Shown here piece by piece: positions 1-9,081 of a DNA stretch of 64,000 nt (the first letter of the stretch is position 1; each line of letters starts with the position of its first letter). The notes beneath the pieces are model-generated. The model had not been told where the DNA came from. It was given only the letters and a program-made list of their open reading frames with translations, and made no database searches. A program made the position numbers and the translations under genes. Source of the DNA: Flavicella sediminum (GTDB lineage Bacteria > Bacteroidota > Bacteroidia > Flavobacteriales > Flavobacteriaceae); the NCBI RefSeq assembly GCF_006381105.1, contig NZ_VDET01000007.1, positions 124,001 to 188,000 on the forward strand, read 5' to 3'.

Positions 1-669
1 TTTAATATCTCTGAATTAGGAGGAGGTGGACAATGGATGCAAGGTGGGATGACTATGGTAGGAGACATGTTCAACAACCAACTTAAAAACACAGTAGACG
101 GACTTTGTAATGAACTTTCAAATTTGATACATCAAGGAGGGATTCAATACAAACCTTTGCCTAAATCGCAAAACGGCAGTTTTAGTGGTAACTGGTGGGG
201 AGATTTAGGACAACCTAATTCTACAGGAAGTCAAAACGGAACGAGTTATGCTATTTTTTCAAATATAGGTCGCTTAGCAATTCAAGAGAATGGTAATGTA
301 ACCGTATTTGACACCTTAGACAATCAAATAGGTGGAGTAGGACAACAACAAGGTGGTAATTATTCGGTCACTTTTACAAGTCAGTATGGTACAGTAAACT
401 TAAGTACTTTACCTATTGTATCGGGAGTAGCGAAAACAGCAGCAGTTCAGCCAATAAATAATAACATGAATACCATGAGCGCTAATGAAGTGCAAAATCA
501 ACAAGTACCAATTATTGAAGAACCTGTGCAAACATACAATACGAATACAAACGGACTGGAAGAAGACATCTTTGGGAAAATAGAAAAATTAGCAAGTTTA
601 AAGGATAAGAATATTATATCTGTAGAACAATTTGAAAGTAAGAAAGCTGATTTGTTAAATAGATTGTAA
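1..669 (+). CDS. SHOCT-domain protein, 5'-truncated by the window edge
   Basis: The reading frame is open from base 1, so the gene starts before the window; the ATG at 37 is probably internal. About 222 codons are visible. The last ~35 residues (EEDIFGKIEKLASLKDK followed by NIISVEQFESKKADLLNRL) have the shape of a SHOCT domain: two short helices with a turn and a terminal leucine. SHOCT is an oligomerisation or targeting tail known from many bacterial proteins. The middle is rich in Gly, Asn and Gln and has no motif I recognise, and no membrane segment is visible. The function is unknown. A promoter for the ribosomal operon lies 100 bases downstream. Confidence 0.7.
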   Translation, partial: FNISELGGGGQWMQGGMTMVGDMFNNQLKNTVDGLCNELSNLIHQGGIQYKPLPKSQNGSFSGNWWGDLGQPNSTGSQNGTSYAIFSNIGRLAIQENGNVTVFDTLDNQIGGVGQQQGGNYSVTFTSQYGTVNLSTLPIVSGVAKTAAVQPINNNMNTMSANEVQNQQVPIIEEPVQTYNTNTNGLEEDIFGKIEKLASLKDKNIISVEQFESKKADLLNRL

Positions 670-743
670 AAATATTTTTTGATACAAACCTATAACACTG
701 TTTTTAAAGGGGTTTAGGAAGATAAAAAAACAGACGGTTCTAA

Positions 744-774
744 CTTGTTTTTTGAAAAATAAATTCTATATTTG
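744..774 (+). promoter_or_regulatory. promoter of the rpsF-rpsR-rplI operon
   Basis: TATATTTG at 767-774 fits the flavobacterial -7 consensus TAnnTTTG. A TTG at 745-747 lies 19 bases upstream, the usual -33 spacing. The predicted transcript starts near 781, leaving a leader of about 27 bases before rpsF. Confidence 0.75.
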
Positions 775-807
775 CAGCCTTAAAAATAATATTTAAATTA
801 ATTAATT

Positions 808-1149
808 ATGAATCATTACGAAACTGTTTTCATTTTGAATCCCGTTTTATCTGATGTTCAGGTAAAGGAAACAGTACAGAAGTTTGAGGACTATCTTGTT
901 TCTAAAGGAGCCAAGATGATTCACAAAGAAGATTGGGGGCTTAAGAAATTAGCTTACCCTATTCAAAAGAAAAAAAGTGGATTTTACCACTTATTTGAGT
1001 TCAATTTAGACGGTGCTAACTTAGCAGCTTTTGAATTAGAATTTAGAAGAGATGACAGCATTATGCGTTATTTAACTGTAAGGTTAGACAAACATGCTGC
1101 AGCTTGGGCTGAGAAAAGAAGAGAACGTGTAAAATCTGCTAAAAAATAA
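808..1149 (+). CDS. rpsF: 30S ribosomal protein S6
   Basis: Protein S6 of the 30S subunit, which binds the central domain of 16S rRNA as a pair with S18. The 113-residue length is normal. It opens with the typical [15 protein letters not shown] strand and contains [27 protein letters not shown] in its middle, which are S6 hallmarks, and it has a basic C-terminus. The gene is first in a compact operon: rpsR starts 5 bases after its stop codon and rplI follows. A good -7 box sits just upstream. Confidence 0.97.
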   Translation: MNHYETVFILNPVLSDVQVKETVQKFEDYLVSKGAKMIHKEDWGLKKLAYPIQKKKSGFYHLFEFNLDGANLAAFELEFRRDDSIMRYLTVRLDKHAAAWAEKRRERVKSAKK

Positions 1150-1154
1150 GAATT

Positions 1155-1451
1155 ATGGCGTCAATTGATCAACAAGCAAAAGGAGGAAAACAAGGGGATG
1201 TAAGATACCTGACTCCGTTAGACATCGATACTAAAAAAGAAGCTAAATACTGTAGATTTAAGAAAAATGGAATTAAGTACATTGACTATAAAGATGCAGA
1301 TTATTTAATGTATTTAGTAAATGAGCAAGGTAAAATTTTACCACGTCGTTTAACAGGAACATCTTTAAAATACCAACGTAAAGTGTCTGTAGCTATCAAA
1401 AGAGCTCGTCACTTGGCTTTAATGCCTTATGTTGGAGATTTATTAAAATAA
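1155..1451 (+). CDS. rpsR: 30S ribosomal protein S18
   Basis: Protein S18 of the 30S platform, the partner of S6. It is 98 residues long. The C-terminal half contains [28 protein letters not shown] and then [19 protein letters not shown], the conserved S18 core that binds 16S rRNA. The N-terminal 25-residue extension, rich in Gly and Lys, is typical of the Bacteroidota form. The Cys in KYCRF is the only one, so the zinc-binding set of some S18 proteins is incomplete. The gene lies between rpsF and rplI with very short gaps, so it is co-transcribed. Confidence 0.97.
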   Translation: MASIDQQAKGGKQGDVRYLTPLDIDTKKEAKYCRFKKNGIKYIDYKDADYLMYLVNEQGKILPRRLTGTSLKYQRKVSVAIKRARHLALMPYVGDLLK

Positions 1452-1466
1452 TAAAGTAGATACGAC

Positions 1467-1913
1467 ATGGAAGTTATATTAAAACAAGACGTAGAAAACT
1501 TAGGATTTCAAGATGACATCGTAACTGTGAAAAACGGATACGGAAGAAACTTTTTAATTCCTCAAGGACAGGCAGTTTTAGCAACAGGATCTGCTAAAAA
1601 GGTATTAGCTGAAAACTTAAAACAACGTGCTTTTAAAGAAGCTAAAGTTGTTGAAGAAGCAACGAAAGTTGCTGAAGCAGTGAAAGCATTAGAAATTAAA
1701 ATTATCGCTAAAGTTGGTGAAGGAACTAAATTATTTGGTTCTGTATCTAACATAGATGTTGCTGAAGCTATTGCTAAAGCAGGAACTATTATTGATAAAA
1801 AATTCATCAAAATTACTGGTGGATTGATCAAAAGAACAGGAAAATACAGTGCCGTTGTAAGATTGCACAGATCTGTTGTTGCTGATATCACTTTCGAAAT
1901 TGTAGGTGAATAA
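1467..1913 (+). CDS. rplI: 50S ribosomal protein L9
   Basis: Protein L9 of the 50S subunit, which binds 23S rRNA near the L1 stalk and helps keep the reading frame. The 148-residue length is standard. The N-terminal RNA-binding domain shows MEVILKQDVENLGFQDDIVTVKNGYGRNFLIPQGQA (signature GxGRNFLIP); a long central helix rich in Lys and Glu connects to the C-terminal domain (KLFGSVSN, IKRTGKYSAVVRLHRSV). It is the last gene of the operon and is followed by a strong intrinsic terminator at 1934-1972. Confidence 0.97.
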   Translation: MEVILKQDVENLGFQDDIVTVKNGYGRNFLIPQGQAVLATGSAKKVLAENLKQRAFKEAKVVEEATKVAEAVKALEIKIIAKVGEGTKLFGSVSNIDVAEAIAKAGTIIDKKFIKITGGLIKRTGKYSAVVRLHRSVVADITFEIVGE

Positions 1914-1933
1914 TTCAATTAGCTAAACATATT

Positions 1934-1972
1934 AAAATCCACCACTTGTAATGAGCTGGTGGATTTTTTTTA
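1934..1972 (+). terminator. intrinsic terminator of the rpsF-rpsR-rplI operon
   Basis: AAAATCCACCA (1934-1944) pairs perfectly with TGGTGGATTTT (1957-1967) across a 12-base loop, followed by a T run. Confidence 0.9.
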
Positions 1973-2045
1973 TAAAAAATATTCATAGGGCTATCCGCAT
2001 TTTCTTAAGTCCATTTGTTTTTACCATTAAATTAAAACCCAAGCA

Positions 2046-2660
2046 ATGATTGCATTTTTACACACTTCGGCAATACATATACCTAAGTTTGAAAACTTGG
2101 TCCGTACATTTGATGCTGAAGTGGAAATTAAACATTTTGTAAACGAAGATATCCTTAGTTCTGCACTAGAAAAAGGGGTAACAGATACGGTGAATTTTTC
2201 TAACGAAATAACTAAAATTAAGGCTTTACAACCAAAATTAATTATTTGCACTTGCTCTACTTATGGAGAAGAATGTGATAACAATGCTGCCGTTGAAAGA
2301 ATAGATCAACCTATTGCTGAGTTTTTAGTGACGAATTTTACGAAAATAGGTTTGGCATATACCGCCAATTCTACCAAAGAAGTGAGTCATAATTTATTGG
2401 TTAGAATTGCTAAAGAAAAAAATAAGGAAATTGACCTTATACATTGCGATTGCTCTTCTGCTTGGACCTATTATGAACAAAACGATTTTAATTCCTATTC
2501 AAAGACCATAGCACAAACAATTATTTCATTTGAAAATGAAGTGGAAGTCGTTTTTTTAGCGCAAGCCTCCATGGAAGGTGCTAAAGAATATTTGACCAGT
2601 TTTTCAAAAGAAATATATTCAAGCCCCGAATTTGGCGTGCAAAAATATTTAAAAAAATAA
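2046..2660 (+). CDS. Asp/Glu racemase-superfamily-like protein
   Basis: 204 residues, not fully recognised. The pattern PKLIICTCSTYGEECD at about residues 58-72 looks like the first cysteine loop of the aspartate/glutamate/hydantoin racemase fold (CTCST). In the second half, where these enzymes carry a second catalytic cysteine, this protein has EVVFLAQASMEGA, so Cys is replaced by Ala/Ser. If the fold assignment is right it may lack racemase activity or act by another mechanism. HCDCSSAW at about residue 138 adds two more cysteines. It stands alone between the rplI terminator and the next gene. The assignment rests on motif appearance only. Confidence 0.55.
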   Translation: MIAFLHTSAIHIPKFENLVRTFDAEVEIKHFVNEDILSSALEKGVTDTVNFSNEITKIKALQPKLIICTCSTYGEECDNNAAVERIDQPIAEFLVTNFTKIGLAYTANSTKEVSHNLLVRIAKEKNKEIDLIHCDCSSAWTYYEQNDFNSYSKTIAQTIISFENEVEVVFLAQASMEGAKEYLTSFSKEIYSSPEFGVQKYLKK

Positions 2661-2703
2661 GTTTTTATTGACTCATAGCGAGTCCTATTGTAATACCCTT
2701 GTA

Positions 2704-3177
2704 ATGAAATACAGACAACTTACCAAAGAACAATTTGAAGAGCTTCACGAAGAATTTGCCATATTCTTAGCTTCTCAAAAAATTGATGTAAAAGAATGGC
2801 AAACCTTGAAAAAGGAAAAGCCCAATGTGGCTGAAGAAGAGATGAACTTGTTTAGCGACATGGTTTGGGAAGAAGTACTAAAGAAAGCTGAATTTATTGA
2901 ACATTTTTCAAAAAGCAGCATTAACTTATTCAAAACACAACAAACATTAATAGAAAGAATTCTCATAAGAACTACGAATCCTGAAATTGATTTTCAAACT
3001 GAAGAAGGAATTTTATGGTTGACTAAAAATGCGGGGGACTCGAGTTTAGAATATTTTTATGCACATAAAGATTATGCAAAAGAAAGAGCGATAGAAATAT
3101 TTGATTTGATTGAAAAAGGAGGGATGATTACCAAAGGTGGTTTGTACACATCAGCCGCTACAATAATTAAAAAGTAA
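2704..3177 (+). CDS. conserved Bacteroidota protein (DUF6495-like)
   Basis: 157 residues from the ATG at 2704 (MKYRQLTKEQFEELHEEFA); the frame extends to a TTG at 2668, but the ATG start matches the family start I remember. It is acidic, helical and cytosolic, with no signal peptide. Conserved-looking parts are the N-terminal LTKEQFEELHEEFAIFLA, the central EEEMNLFSDMVWEEVL and the C-terminal IFDLIEKGGMITKGGLYT. I associate it with a Bacteroidota-specific domain of unknown function (DUF6495). No catalytic motif is visible and the function is unknown. It follows the racemase-like gene by about 40 bases and may be co-transcribed with it. Confidence 0.6.
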   Translation: MKYRQLTKEQFEELHEEFAIFLASQKIDVKEWQTLKKEKPNVAEEEMNLFSDMVWEEVLKKAEFIEHFSKSSINLFKTQQTLIERILIRTTNPEIDFQTEEGILWLTKNAGDSSLEYFYAHKDYAKERAIEIFDLIEKGGMITKGGLYTSAATIIKK

Positions 3178-3243
3178 CGGGCCTAAACTAAGCGTTTACC
3201 TTCAAATTATAAAAATAATTATTACAACCTATTGGGCAATAGC

Positions 3244-3909
3244 ATGGAAGACAAGCAGCACTTAATTTCTTTTTTAGAGGAATTTGTAACCGAACATCGA
3301 AAGGAAATCTTTCAAGAAGTTTTAAAAGATAGAACACGACATTTTACGGTAATTTTGGAAGATTTATTCCAAAAGCACAATACCAGCGCGATTACCAGAA
3401 GTTGTGATATTTTTGGAATTCAAGACTTACATATTATTGAGAATAAATACAAAACTTATGTCTCCAATCAGGTAGGAAAAGGTTCTCAAAAATGGTTGAC
3501 CTTCCATAGATACAATGAAGAAAACCATAATACGCAGACATGTATTGATAAAGTGAAAGCAGCAGGTTACCAAATTATCGCAACGACACCTCATGAAAAA
3601 TCTAGTTTTGTAGGAGATTTTGATGTGACAAAAAAATCAGCTTTTGTTTTTGGGGTAGAAAAAGCAGGAGTTTCAGACATGATGCTTGAACAAGCTGATG
3701 GGCATTTAAAAGTACCCATGTATGGATTTACAGAAAGTTTAAACGTGTCTGTTGCAGCGGCCATCGTATTACAAGATGTGGCCGGACGAGTAAGAAAAAC
3801 AGATACGCAATGGCAACTTACCCGCGAAGAGCAACAGGATGTATACTTACAATGGTTGAAAAAGTCTATTAAGAGTATTGATAAAATAATGGAACGTTAC
3901 AAAAGTTAA
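3244..3909 (+). CDS. trmH: tRNA (guanosine-2'-O-)-methyltransferase TrmH (SPOUT)
   Basis: SPOUT-class RNA 2'-O-methyltransferase, probably methylating G18 of tRNA with S-adenosylmethionine. The three SpoU motifs are visible: NTSAITRSCDIFGIQDLHII (motif 1, with the invariant Asn and Arg), FVFGVEKAGVSD (motif 2) and VPMYGFTESLNVSVAAAIVL (motif 3, the trefoil knot). The N-terminal RTRHFTVILEDLFQKHN and the C-terminal extension ending in DKIMERYKS favour TrmH over the rRNA enzyme RlmB. I take the ATG at 3244 rather than the TTG at 3232. The length of 221 residues is normal for TrmH. Confidence 0.85.
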   Translation: MEDKQHLISFLEEFVTEHRKEIFQEVLKDRTRHFTVILEDLFQKHNTSAITRSCDIFGIQDLHIIENKYKTYVSNQVGKGSQKWLTFHRYNEENHNTQTCIDKVKAAGYQIIATTPHEKSSFVGDFDVTKKSAFVFGVEKAGVSDMMLEQADGHLKVPMYGFTESLNVSVAAAIVLQDVAGRVRKTDTQWQLTREEQQDVYLQWLKKSIKSIDKIMERYKS

Positions 3910-3978
3910 AATTATTTTCATAATTTAAAGGTTTAAAGTATATTGTGTTCTTCACAAATCAACTTACAAACCAAACCT

Positions 3979-6333
3979 ATGAAAAAACACTACTTTTTAG
4001 TTCTAGGGATCGTATGTGTATCCCTAATTGCCCCTTTTTTCTCTTCTTCCTTAAGCATACCCGATGCACAAAATATTTATGGAGGTAGAATTCATGCCAT
4101 TGCAGGCTATTTAAAACATGCGGATACTACACGAATATTCGTTTCCACAGAAAGTTCTAATTCTGTTTTCTATGCAGATATGTATTCTACCAATTCCGGA
4201 ACTCCTGCTGTAGGTACCTTTTCTGTAATGCCGAGTTTAGATGCTAGTCAAAATTTTGGTTCGTCAATAAATAAATTGGCCGCACACGAATCTTCCGAAA
4301 CTTTATACTTTATTAAAGATGCTACTTTGTATCATACAAATCCTACTCAAAGTACAAATACAGATGCCGGACTTAGCAATGTGAACCAAGTATTTATAAA
4401 AGACGATTATATATTTGTGGCACAGCCAACCGATTTAAATTTCGGAACTTTAGATGCTAGCAATGTTTATACGCCACATGCAGATTCTCCTATTACCTTG
4501 CCTACATTAACACAGCAAGCAAGTTATGTTGTGCATCCTGTAAATAACAACTTTTATATATTTACTGAAGGAAATACTCCTCAGCTATTTCAAGCTTCAG
4601 ATACCTATACAAGCTTTAATTCCACAACAACCTTTACAGATATTTCTCCAACTCTTGTAAGTTCTTCTGTTTCATGGAAAGCTTTTGGCATTGGACCTGA
4701 TGGGAGGTATTTTATTGGAGGAACCAACAATACGAACAAATACATTGCCTATTCAGATGACAACGGTAGTACTTGGACAGAGTACAACATGGGAATTGTT
4801 GGAGTAGCAGGACCTAATTTTGATTTTTCAGGAACAGCGTCTAGTTACCATGTTTATTTTGCTTCAGTATATAGCAGTAATAATGGTTTAAGTGGAACTT
4901 GGCACAATTTCGGAAATAATTCGGGCTATGCGCATCCAAATGATGGTGCTGTTTACCAAGACCCGAATAATAGTACAATGGTTTATATGACAACCGACCA
5001 AGGATTGGGGATTTCTTATACCAAAGGCTTGCATATCTCTTCTGCCGATGCGGGTATTGAAGCTGTACAAGTAAATGATATGGAAATGACCTCTGACAAA
5101 GACACAGCCTGGATTGCTTCTAAATCGGGTATCCGAAAAGTAGTAGATTACCAATCGACACCAGTTTGGACCGATGCTATTTTCCCTCAAAATGACGGTT
5201 CTCCTTATTATTCGATAGGAATGAATCCTTCAAATTCTAATATTGCCTATGCAGGAAATCTTAGAATTTACAAAACCACAAATGGAGGTACCTCTTGGAA
5301 TCAGATTTTTACACCTGAAAATGCGCCTTACAATTACCCATCCGTAGGAACAATTGCTACAGCAATTACCGTTTGCGAATACAATGAAGATGTACTCATG
5401 GCCGGCTTTGAATTGTCTGGAACTTCTAAAGGTGGACTTTTTTATTCTCATGACGCTGGTGCAACTTGGGATCAAATATTACTGCATGCCAGTTCTGGAG
5501 TAGAAGATGTTGATGTAAGAGATGTTATTTTTAATGTAGAAGGAACTGATACGATTGCTTATGTAGGCGTAGATTATGATTTAAGTTCCCCTACAGGAAG
5601 AAGTGTTTATAAAGTCACCAAAAGTGGAGCTACTTGGACACCTGCTCAAGACATGACGGCTTCTACAACAAGCACAGGAAGTTTAATTGTGGCTTCAATT
5701 ACTGATTTAGACAAAGACACAAGTACCAATGAAATATTTGCTGCAGGTACCGATGCTGGAATCAATCATCCCATTGTATACTACAAACCATTATCGGGTA
5801 GTGGACTATGGACACCTTATACCACTTCTGGCTTTCCTTTTGTTGCAGGAAAAGAAGGAAAAGCAGTAACCAAAGGTGTTGATACGGTTTATTGTGCGGT
5901 AGACAATGAAGTATATTATTTACCAAGTGGAGGGTCTAGCTGGGTAAATGGCTACGTGTATCCTGTAGGAACAGACATCAACTTTTTGTATTATGATGAT
6001 TTATTAGTGGCAACTAATACAGGGCTCTATGCTCAATCCGGCCCCGGTAACACCCCAGCAAGTGTCAATCACCTAAAATCGACAGAAAATTATTTTGATT
6101 TTTACCCGAATCCGATTAACGCTGGTTCAAGTTTACAAATTCATTTAAATATTCGTATGCAAGAATCTTTTACAATTCAAATTTTGAATCTAAACGGTCA
6201 AACATTATTTGAAGAAAATCAATCGGGAATGGAAAGTAAGATGCAAATTCCTAATTTAAAAACGGGTACGTATTTAATTCGTTTGTTGTTGAATGGAAAG
6301 AATGCAAGTACCCAAAAATTAATGATACAATAA
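3979..6333 (+). CDS. T9SS-secreted protein with Asp-box (BNR/sortilin-like) repeats
   Basis: 784 residues from the ATG at 3979. The N-terminus (MKKHYFLVLGIVCVSLIAPFF) is a signal peptide. The body contains at least three Asp-box motifs (SxDxGxTW): SDDNGSTWTEYN, TTNGGTSWNQIF and SHDAGATWDQIL, plus GATWTPAQ, typical of sialidase-like or Vps10-like beta-propellers. The last ~80 residues (DFYPNPINAGSSLQIHLN ending in YLIRLLLNGKNASTQKLMIQ) are a type A C-terminal sorting domain. The protein is therefore exported by Sec, taken over the outer membrane by T9SS and probably anchored at the cell surface or released. No substrate can be inferred; the catalytic residues of true sialidases were not identified. 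A bidirectional terminator separates it from folD. Confidence 0.85.
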   Translation: MKKHYFLVLGIVCVSLIAPFFSSSLSIPDAQNIYGGRIHAIAGYLKHADTTRIFVSTESSNSVFYADMYSTNSGTPAVGTFSVMPSLDASQNFGSSINKLAAHESSETLYFIKDATLYHTNPTQSTNTDAGLSNVNQVFIKDDYIFVAQPTDLNFGTLDASNVYTPHADSPITLPTLTQQASYVVHPVNNNFYIFTEGNTPQLFQASDTYTSFNSTTTFTDISPTLVSSSVSWKAFGIGPDGRYFIGGTNNTNKYIAYSDDNGSTWTEYNMGIVGVAGPNFDFSGTASSYHVYFASVYSSNNGLSGTWHNFGNNSGYAHPNDGAVYQDPNNSTMVYMTTDQGLGISYTKGLHISSADAGIEAVQVNDMEMTSDKDTAWIASKSGIRKVVDYQSTPVWTDAIFPQNDGSPYYSIGMNPSNSNIAYAGNLRIYKTTNGGTSWNQIFTPENAPYNYPSVGTIATAITVCEYNEDVLMAGFELSGTSKGGLFYSHDAGATWDQILLHASSGVEDVDVRDVIFNVEGTDTIAYVGVDYDLSSPTGRSVYKVTKSGATWTPAQDMTASTTSTGSLIVASITDLDKDTSTNEIFAAGTDAGINHPIVYYKPLSGSGLWTPYTTSGFPFVAGKEGKAVTKGVDTVYCAVDNEVYYLPSGGSSWVNGYVYPVGTDINFLYYDDLLVATNTGLYAQSGPGNTPASVNHLKSTENYFDFYPNPINAGSSLQIHLNIRMQESFTIQILNLNGQTLFEENQSGMESKMQIPNLKTGTYLIRLLLNGKNASTQKLMIQ

Positions 6334-6352
6334 TTTGCTAATTGCAATAAAC

Positions 6353-6389
6353 AAAAAAAGGGCTATTCATTACGAATAGCCCTTTTTTT
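6353..6389. terminator. bidirectional terminator between the T9SS gene and folD
   Basis: GGGCTATTC (6360-6368) pairs with GAATAGCCC (6374-6382) across a 5-base loop, with seven A before and seven T after, so it can end transcripts from both convergent genes. Confidence 0.9.
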
Positions 6390-6407
6390 GTTTTGTACTA
6401 TAAATCT

Positions 6408-7280
6408 TTATTTTCTAGAACAAGCCAACAATGTGTTTTTTAACAACATTGCAATGGTCATAGGTCCAACACCTCCTGGAACTGGCGTAATGAAATCAGC
6501 TTTTGGACTTACACTTGCAAAGTCAACATCACCAGCCAAACGGAAACCGCTTTTCTTTGTAGCATCAGCCACACGAGTAATTCCAACATCAATAATTGTA
6601 ACTCCTTCTTTAACCATATCACCCGTTAAAAACTCAGCAATACCTAAAGCTGCTACAATAATATCAGCTTCTTGCGTTATAGCTTTTAGGTTTTTGGTTC
6701 TACTATGCGTTAAGGTTACGGTAGCATCACCTACAGCTCCTTTCTGACTTAGTAAAATACTCATAGGTCTACCTACAATATGACTTCTTCCAATAACCAC
6801 CACATTTTTACCAGAGGTTTCCACTTTATAACGTTCTAACAATTCCATAATTCCATAAGGAGTTGCAGGTAAAAAGGTAGGCAATTCCAAAGCCATTTTT
6901 CCAACATTAGTAGGGTGGAAGCCATCTACATCCTTATCCGGATGAACAGCCATCAATACTTTTTGCTCATCAATATGTTTAGGCAAAGGCAATTGAACGA
7001 TAAATCCGTCAATTTCAGGATTATTGTTTAAGTTTTCTATTTGAAGTAACAACGCTTCTTCAGTAGTGTCAGCAGGAAGTTCTAATAATGTTGATTCAAA
7101 ACCTACCAAGTCACATGCTTTTACTTTGGCACCTACATAGGTCATACTAGCTCCATCGGATCCTACCAAAATTGCCGCTAAATGTGGCGTTTTCTTTCCT
7201 TGCTTTTTTAATTCAGCTACTGCAATTGCAATTTCTCCTTTTATATCAGAAGAAGTTTTTTTTCCGTCTAAAATTGTCAT
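6408..7280 (-). CDS. folD: bifunctional methylenetetrahydrofolate dehydrogenase / cyclohydrolase
   Basis: Interconverts 5,10-methylene-, methenyl- and 10-formyl-tetrahydrofolate using NADP in one-carbon metabolism. At 290 residues it has normal length. The catalytic Tyr48 and Lys52 lie in [11 protein letters not shown]; other signatures are [14 protein letters not shown], the [14 protein letters not shown] dinucleotide-binding turn and the C-terminal [16 protein letters not shown]. It is soluble and cytosolic. ffh lies 36 bases upstream on the same strand, so the two are probably one transcript driven from the ffh promoter. Confidence 0.96.
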   Translation of the reverse strand: MTILDGKKTSSDIKGEIAIAVAELKKQGKKTPHLAAILVGSDGASMTYVGAKVKACDLVGFESTLLELPADTTEEALLLQIENLNNNPEIDGFIVQLPLPKHIDEQKVLMAVHPDKDVDGFHPTNVGKMALELPTFLPATPYGIMELLERYKVETSGKNVVVIGRSHIVGRPMSILLSQKGAVGDATVTLTHSRTKNLKAITQEADIIVAALGIAEFLTGDMVKEGVTIIDVGITRVADATKKSGFRLAGDVDFASVSPKADFITPVPGGVGPMTIAMLLKNTLLACSRK

Positions 7281-7316
7281 TCAGAATAGTTATTTATAAT
7301 TATCAAAAAAATACAA

Positions 7317-8645
7317 TTACTGCATTCCTTTCATCATTTGCATCATTTTTCTACCACCACCGCCTTGCATCATTTTCATCATTTTACTCATTTGAGTAAA
7401 TTGTTTCATCAACTGGTTCACTTCTTGAATAGAAGTACCTGAACCTTTAGCGATACGTTTTTTACGACTTGCATTGATGGTTTTTGGCTCCGTTCTTTCA
7501 CCTGGAGTCATAGAATGAATAATGGCTTCAATTCCTTTAAATGCATCGTCATCAATATCCACATCTTTCAAAGCTTTACCAGCACCTGGTATCATGCCCA
7601 TCAAATCTTTCATATTACCCATCTTTTTGATTTGTTGAATCTGAGAAAGGAAATCGTCAAAACCAAATTGGTTCTTTGCAATTTTTTTATGAATTTTTCT
7701 AGCTTCTTCTTCGTCGTATTGTTCTTGAGCTCTTTCAACAAGAGAAATAACATCTCCCATTCCCAAAATACGATCTGCCATACGATCTGGATGGAATACA
7801 TCAATTGCATCCATTTTTTCTCCAGTACCAATAAACTTAATTGGTTTGTTTACAACAGATTTAATCGTCAATGCAGCACCACCACGAGTATCACCATCTA
7901 ATTTTGTAAGGATAACCCCATCAAAATTCAAGACATCGTTAAAGGCTTTTGCTGTATTAACAGCATCTTGACCTGTCATTGAATCTACAACAAACAAAGT
8001 TTCCTGAGGTTGAACTGCTTTGTGAATATTAGAAATCTCCGTCATCATTTCTTCATCCACAGCCAAACGACCCGCGGTATCAATGATCACTAAATTTTTT
8101 CCATTTGCTTTCGCGTATTTAATGGCATTTTCAGAAATTTCAACAGGATTTTTGTTTTCAACTTCCGCATAAACTTCAACGCCAATTTGTTCACCAACAA
8201 CTTGCAGCTGATTGATTGCGGCAGGACGATAAACATCACAACCTACTAATAATACTTCTTTTGACTTTTTTGACTTTAGAAAGTTGGCTAGTTTTCCAGA
8301 GAAAGTTGTTTTCCCTGAACCTTGTAGACCAGACATTAAGATAACTGTTGGATTACCAGAAAGGTTCAAACCTACTGTTTCTCCACCCATTAAATCAACT
8401 AGTTCGTCTTTTACAATTTTAACTAGTAGTTGTCCTGGATTCAATGTTGTTAGTACATCTTGTCCAATTGCTTTTTCTTTTACACGTGTGGTAAAATCTT
8501 TTGCAATTTTAAAGTTCACATCGGCATTAATCAAAGCTCTACGAACTTCTTTTAATGTTTCCGCAACATTTACTTCAGTAATTTTTCCATGCCCCTTAAG
8601 TACATGAAACGCCTTATCTAATTTATCACTTAAATTATTAAACAT
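7317..8645 (-). CDS. ffh: signal recognition particle protein Ffh
   Basis: The SRP54 GTPase, which with 4.5S RNA targets nascent membrane proteins to FtsY. At 442 residues it has the N domain, the G domain with GLQGSGKTTFSGKLA (P-loop), DTAGRLAVDEE and TKLDGDTRGGAAL, then a methionine-rich M domain ending in MSKMMKMMQGGGGRKMMQMM that holds signal peptides and RNA. Its promoter on the minus strand reads TTTG (8700-8703), 19 bases, TATCTTTG (8673-8680), a textbook flavobacterial match. folD follows after 36 bases. Confidence 0.97.
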   Translation of the reverse strand: MFNNLSDKLDKAFHVLKGHGKITEVNVAETLKEVRRALINADVNFKIAKDFTTRVKEKAIGQDVLTTLNPGQLLVKIVKDELVDLMGGETVGLNLSGNPTVILMSGLQGSGKTTFSGKLANFLKSKKSKEVLLVGCDVYRPAAINQLQVVGEQIGVEVYAEVENKNPVEISENAIKYAKANGKNLVIIDTAGRLAVDEEMMTEISNIHKAVQPQETLFVVDSMTGQDAVNTAKAFNDVLNFDGVILTKLDGDTRGGAALTIKSVVNKPIKFIGTGEKMDAIDVFHPDRMADRILGMGDVISLVERAQEQYDEEEARKIHKKIAKNQFGFDDFLSQIQQIKKMGNMKDLMGMIPGAGKALKDVDIDDDAFKGIEAIIHSMTPGERTEPKTINASRKKRIAKGSGTSIQEVNQLMKQFTQMSKMMKMMQGGGGRKMMQMMKGMQ

Positions 8646-8672
8646 AGATCTTCAATAAATTTTTAAAAGCAA

Positions 8673-8703
8673 CAAAGATAAAGCAAAGAAGGAAGTTGTC
8701 AAA
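8673..8703 (-). promoter_or_regulatory. promoter of ffh-folD
   Basis: Read on the minus strand: -33 TTTG at 8703-8700, a 19-base spacer, -7 TATCTTTG at 8680-8673. The start codon is about 28 bases after the -7 box. Confidence 0.75.
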
Positions 8704-8740
8704 GAAGAGTTTGACAATTATTTTACGAAACCTCCAGTGA

Positions 8741-8926
8741 TCAAACAGATTGATTCAATGGAGGTTTTTGATATTTAAAAGTTCTATGAAAAAAAGCAAA
8801 GAAATAATACTTCGCACTACATTTCATACATTGGTACATGCGGATACCAGGTAAATACTTAAACACCGGTGGGCGTTTAATTCTATTTCTTTGCATAGAA
8901 GAGCAATAGGGACAATGCTTACTCAT
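8741..8926 (-). CDS. small zinc-ribbon-like protein
   Basis: 61 residues. Two cysteine pairs, CPYC near the N-terminus and CMKC about 27 residues later, with basic and aromatic residues between (KRPPVFKYLPGIRMYQ), have the look of a small zinc ribbon. Its function is not known. A -7 box TAAATTTG (8966-8959 on the minus strand) lies about 33 bases upstream of the ATG, which supports a real gene. Oddly, its last codons and stop fall inside a hairpin (CCTCCA 8731-8736 with TGGAGG 8759-8764), so terminator and coding end overlap. It could also be a conserved peptide of unknown role. Confidence 0.6.
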   Translation of the reverse strand: MSKHCPYCSSMQRNRIKRPPVFKYLPGIRMYQCMKCSAKYYFFAFFHRTFKYQKPPLNQSV

Positions 8927-8958
8927 ATTAAATTAACTATTGGTTATTTTTTGAATTG

Positions 8959-8966
8959 CAAATTTA
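8959..8966 (-). promoter_or_regulatory. -7 box of the small zinc-ribbon gene
   Basis: The minus strand reads TAAATTTG, matching TAnnTTTG, about 33 bases before the start codon. I did not find a clear -33 TTG. Confidence 0.45.
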
Positions 8967-9081
8967 CTAAAAAAAAGAATAAAGCATCTTAAAAAAAGTG
9001 CGCTATTAACATTAAGAAAACGATATTTCTTTTGTTTTTACTAAAACATTAAGAAAAATGTAATAACTGATCTGTGAAATA

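Noticed and set aside
1562-1918. 118-codon open frame on the minus strand opposite rplI
   Set aside because: It lies entirely antisense to rplI, whose product is certain, and its sequence has no family resemblance. It is a by-product of the codon use of rplI.
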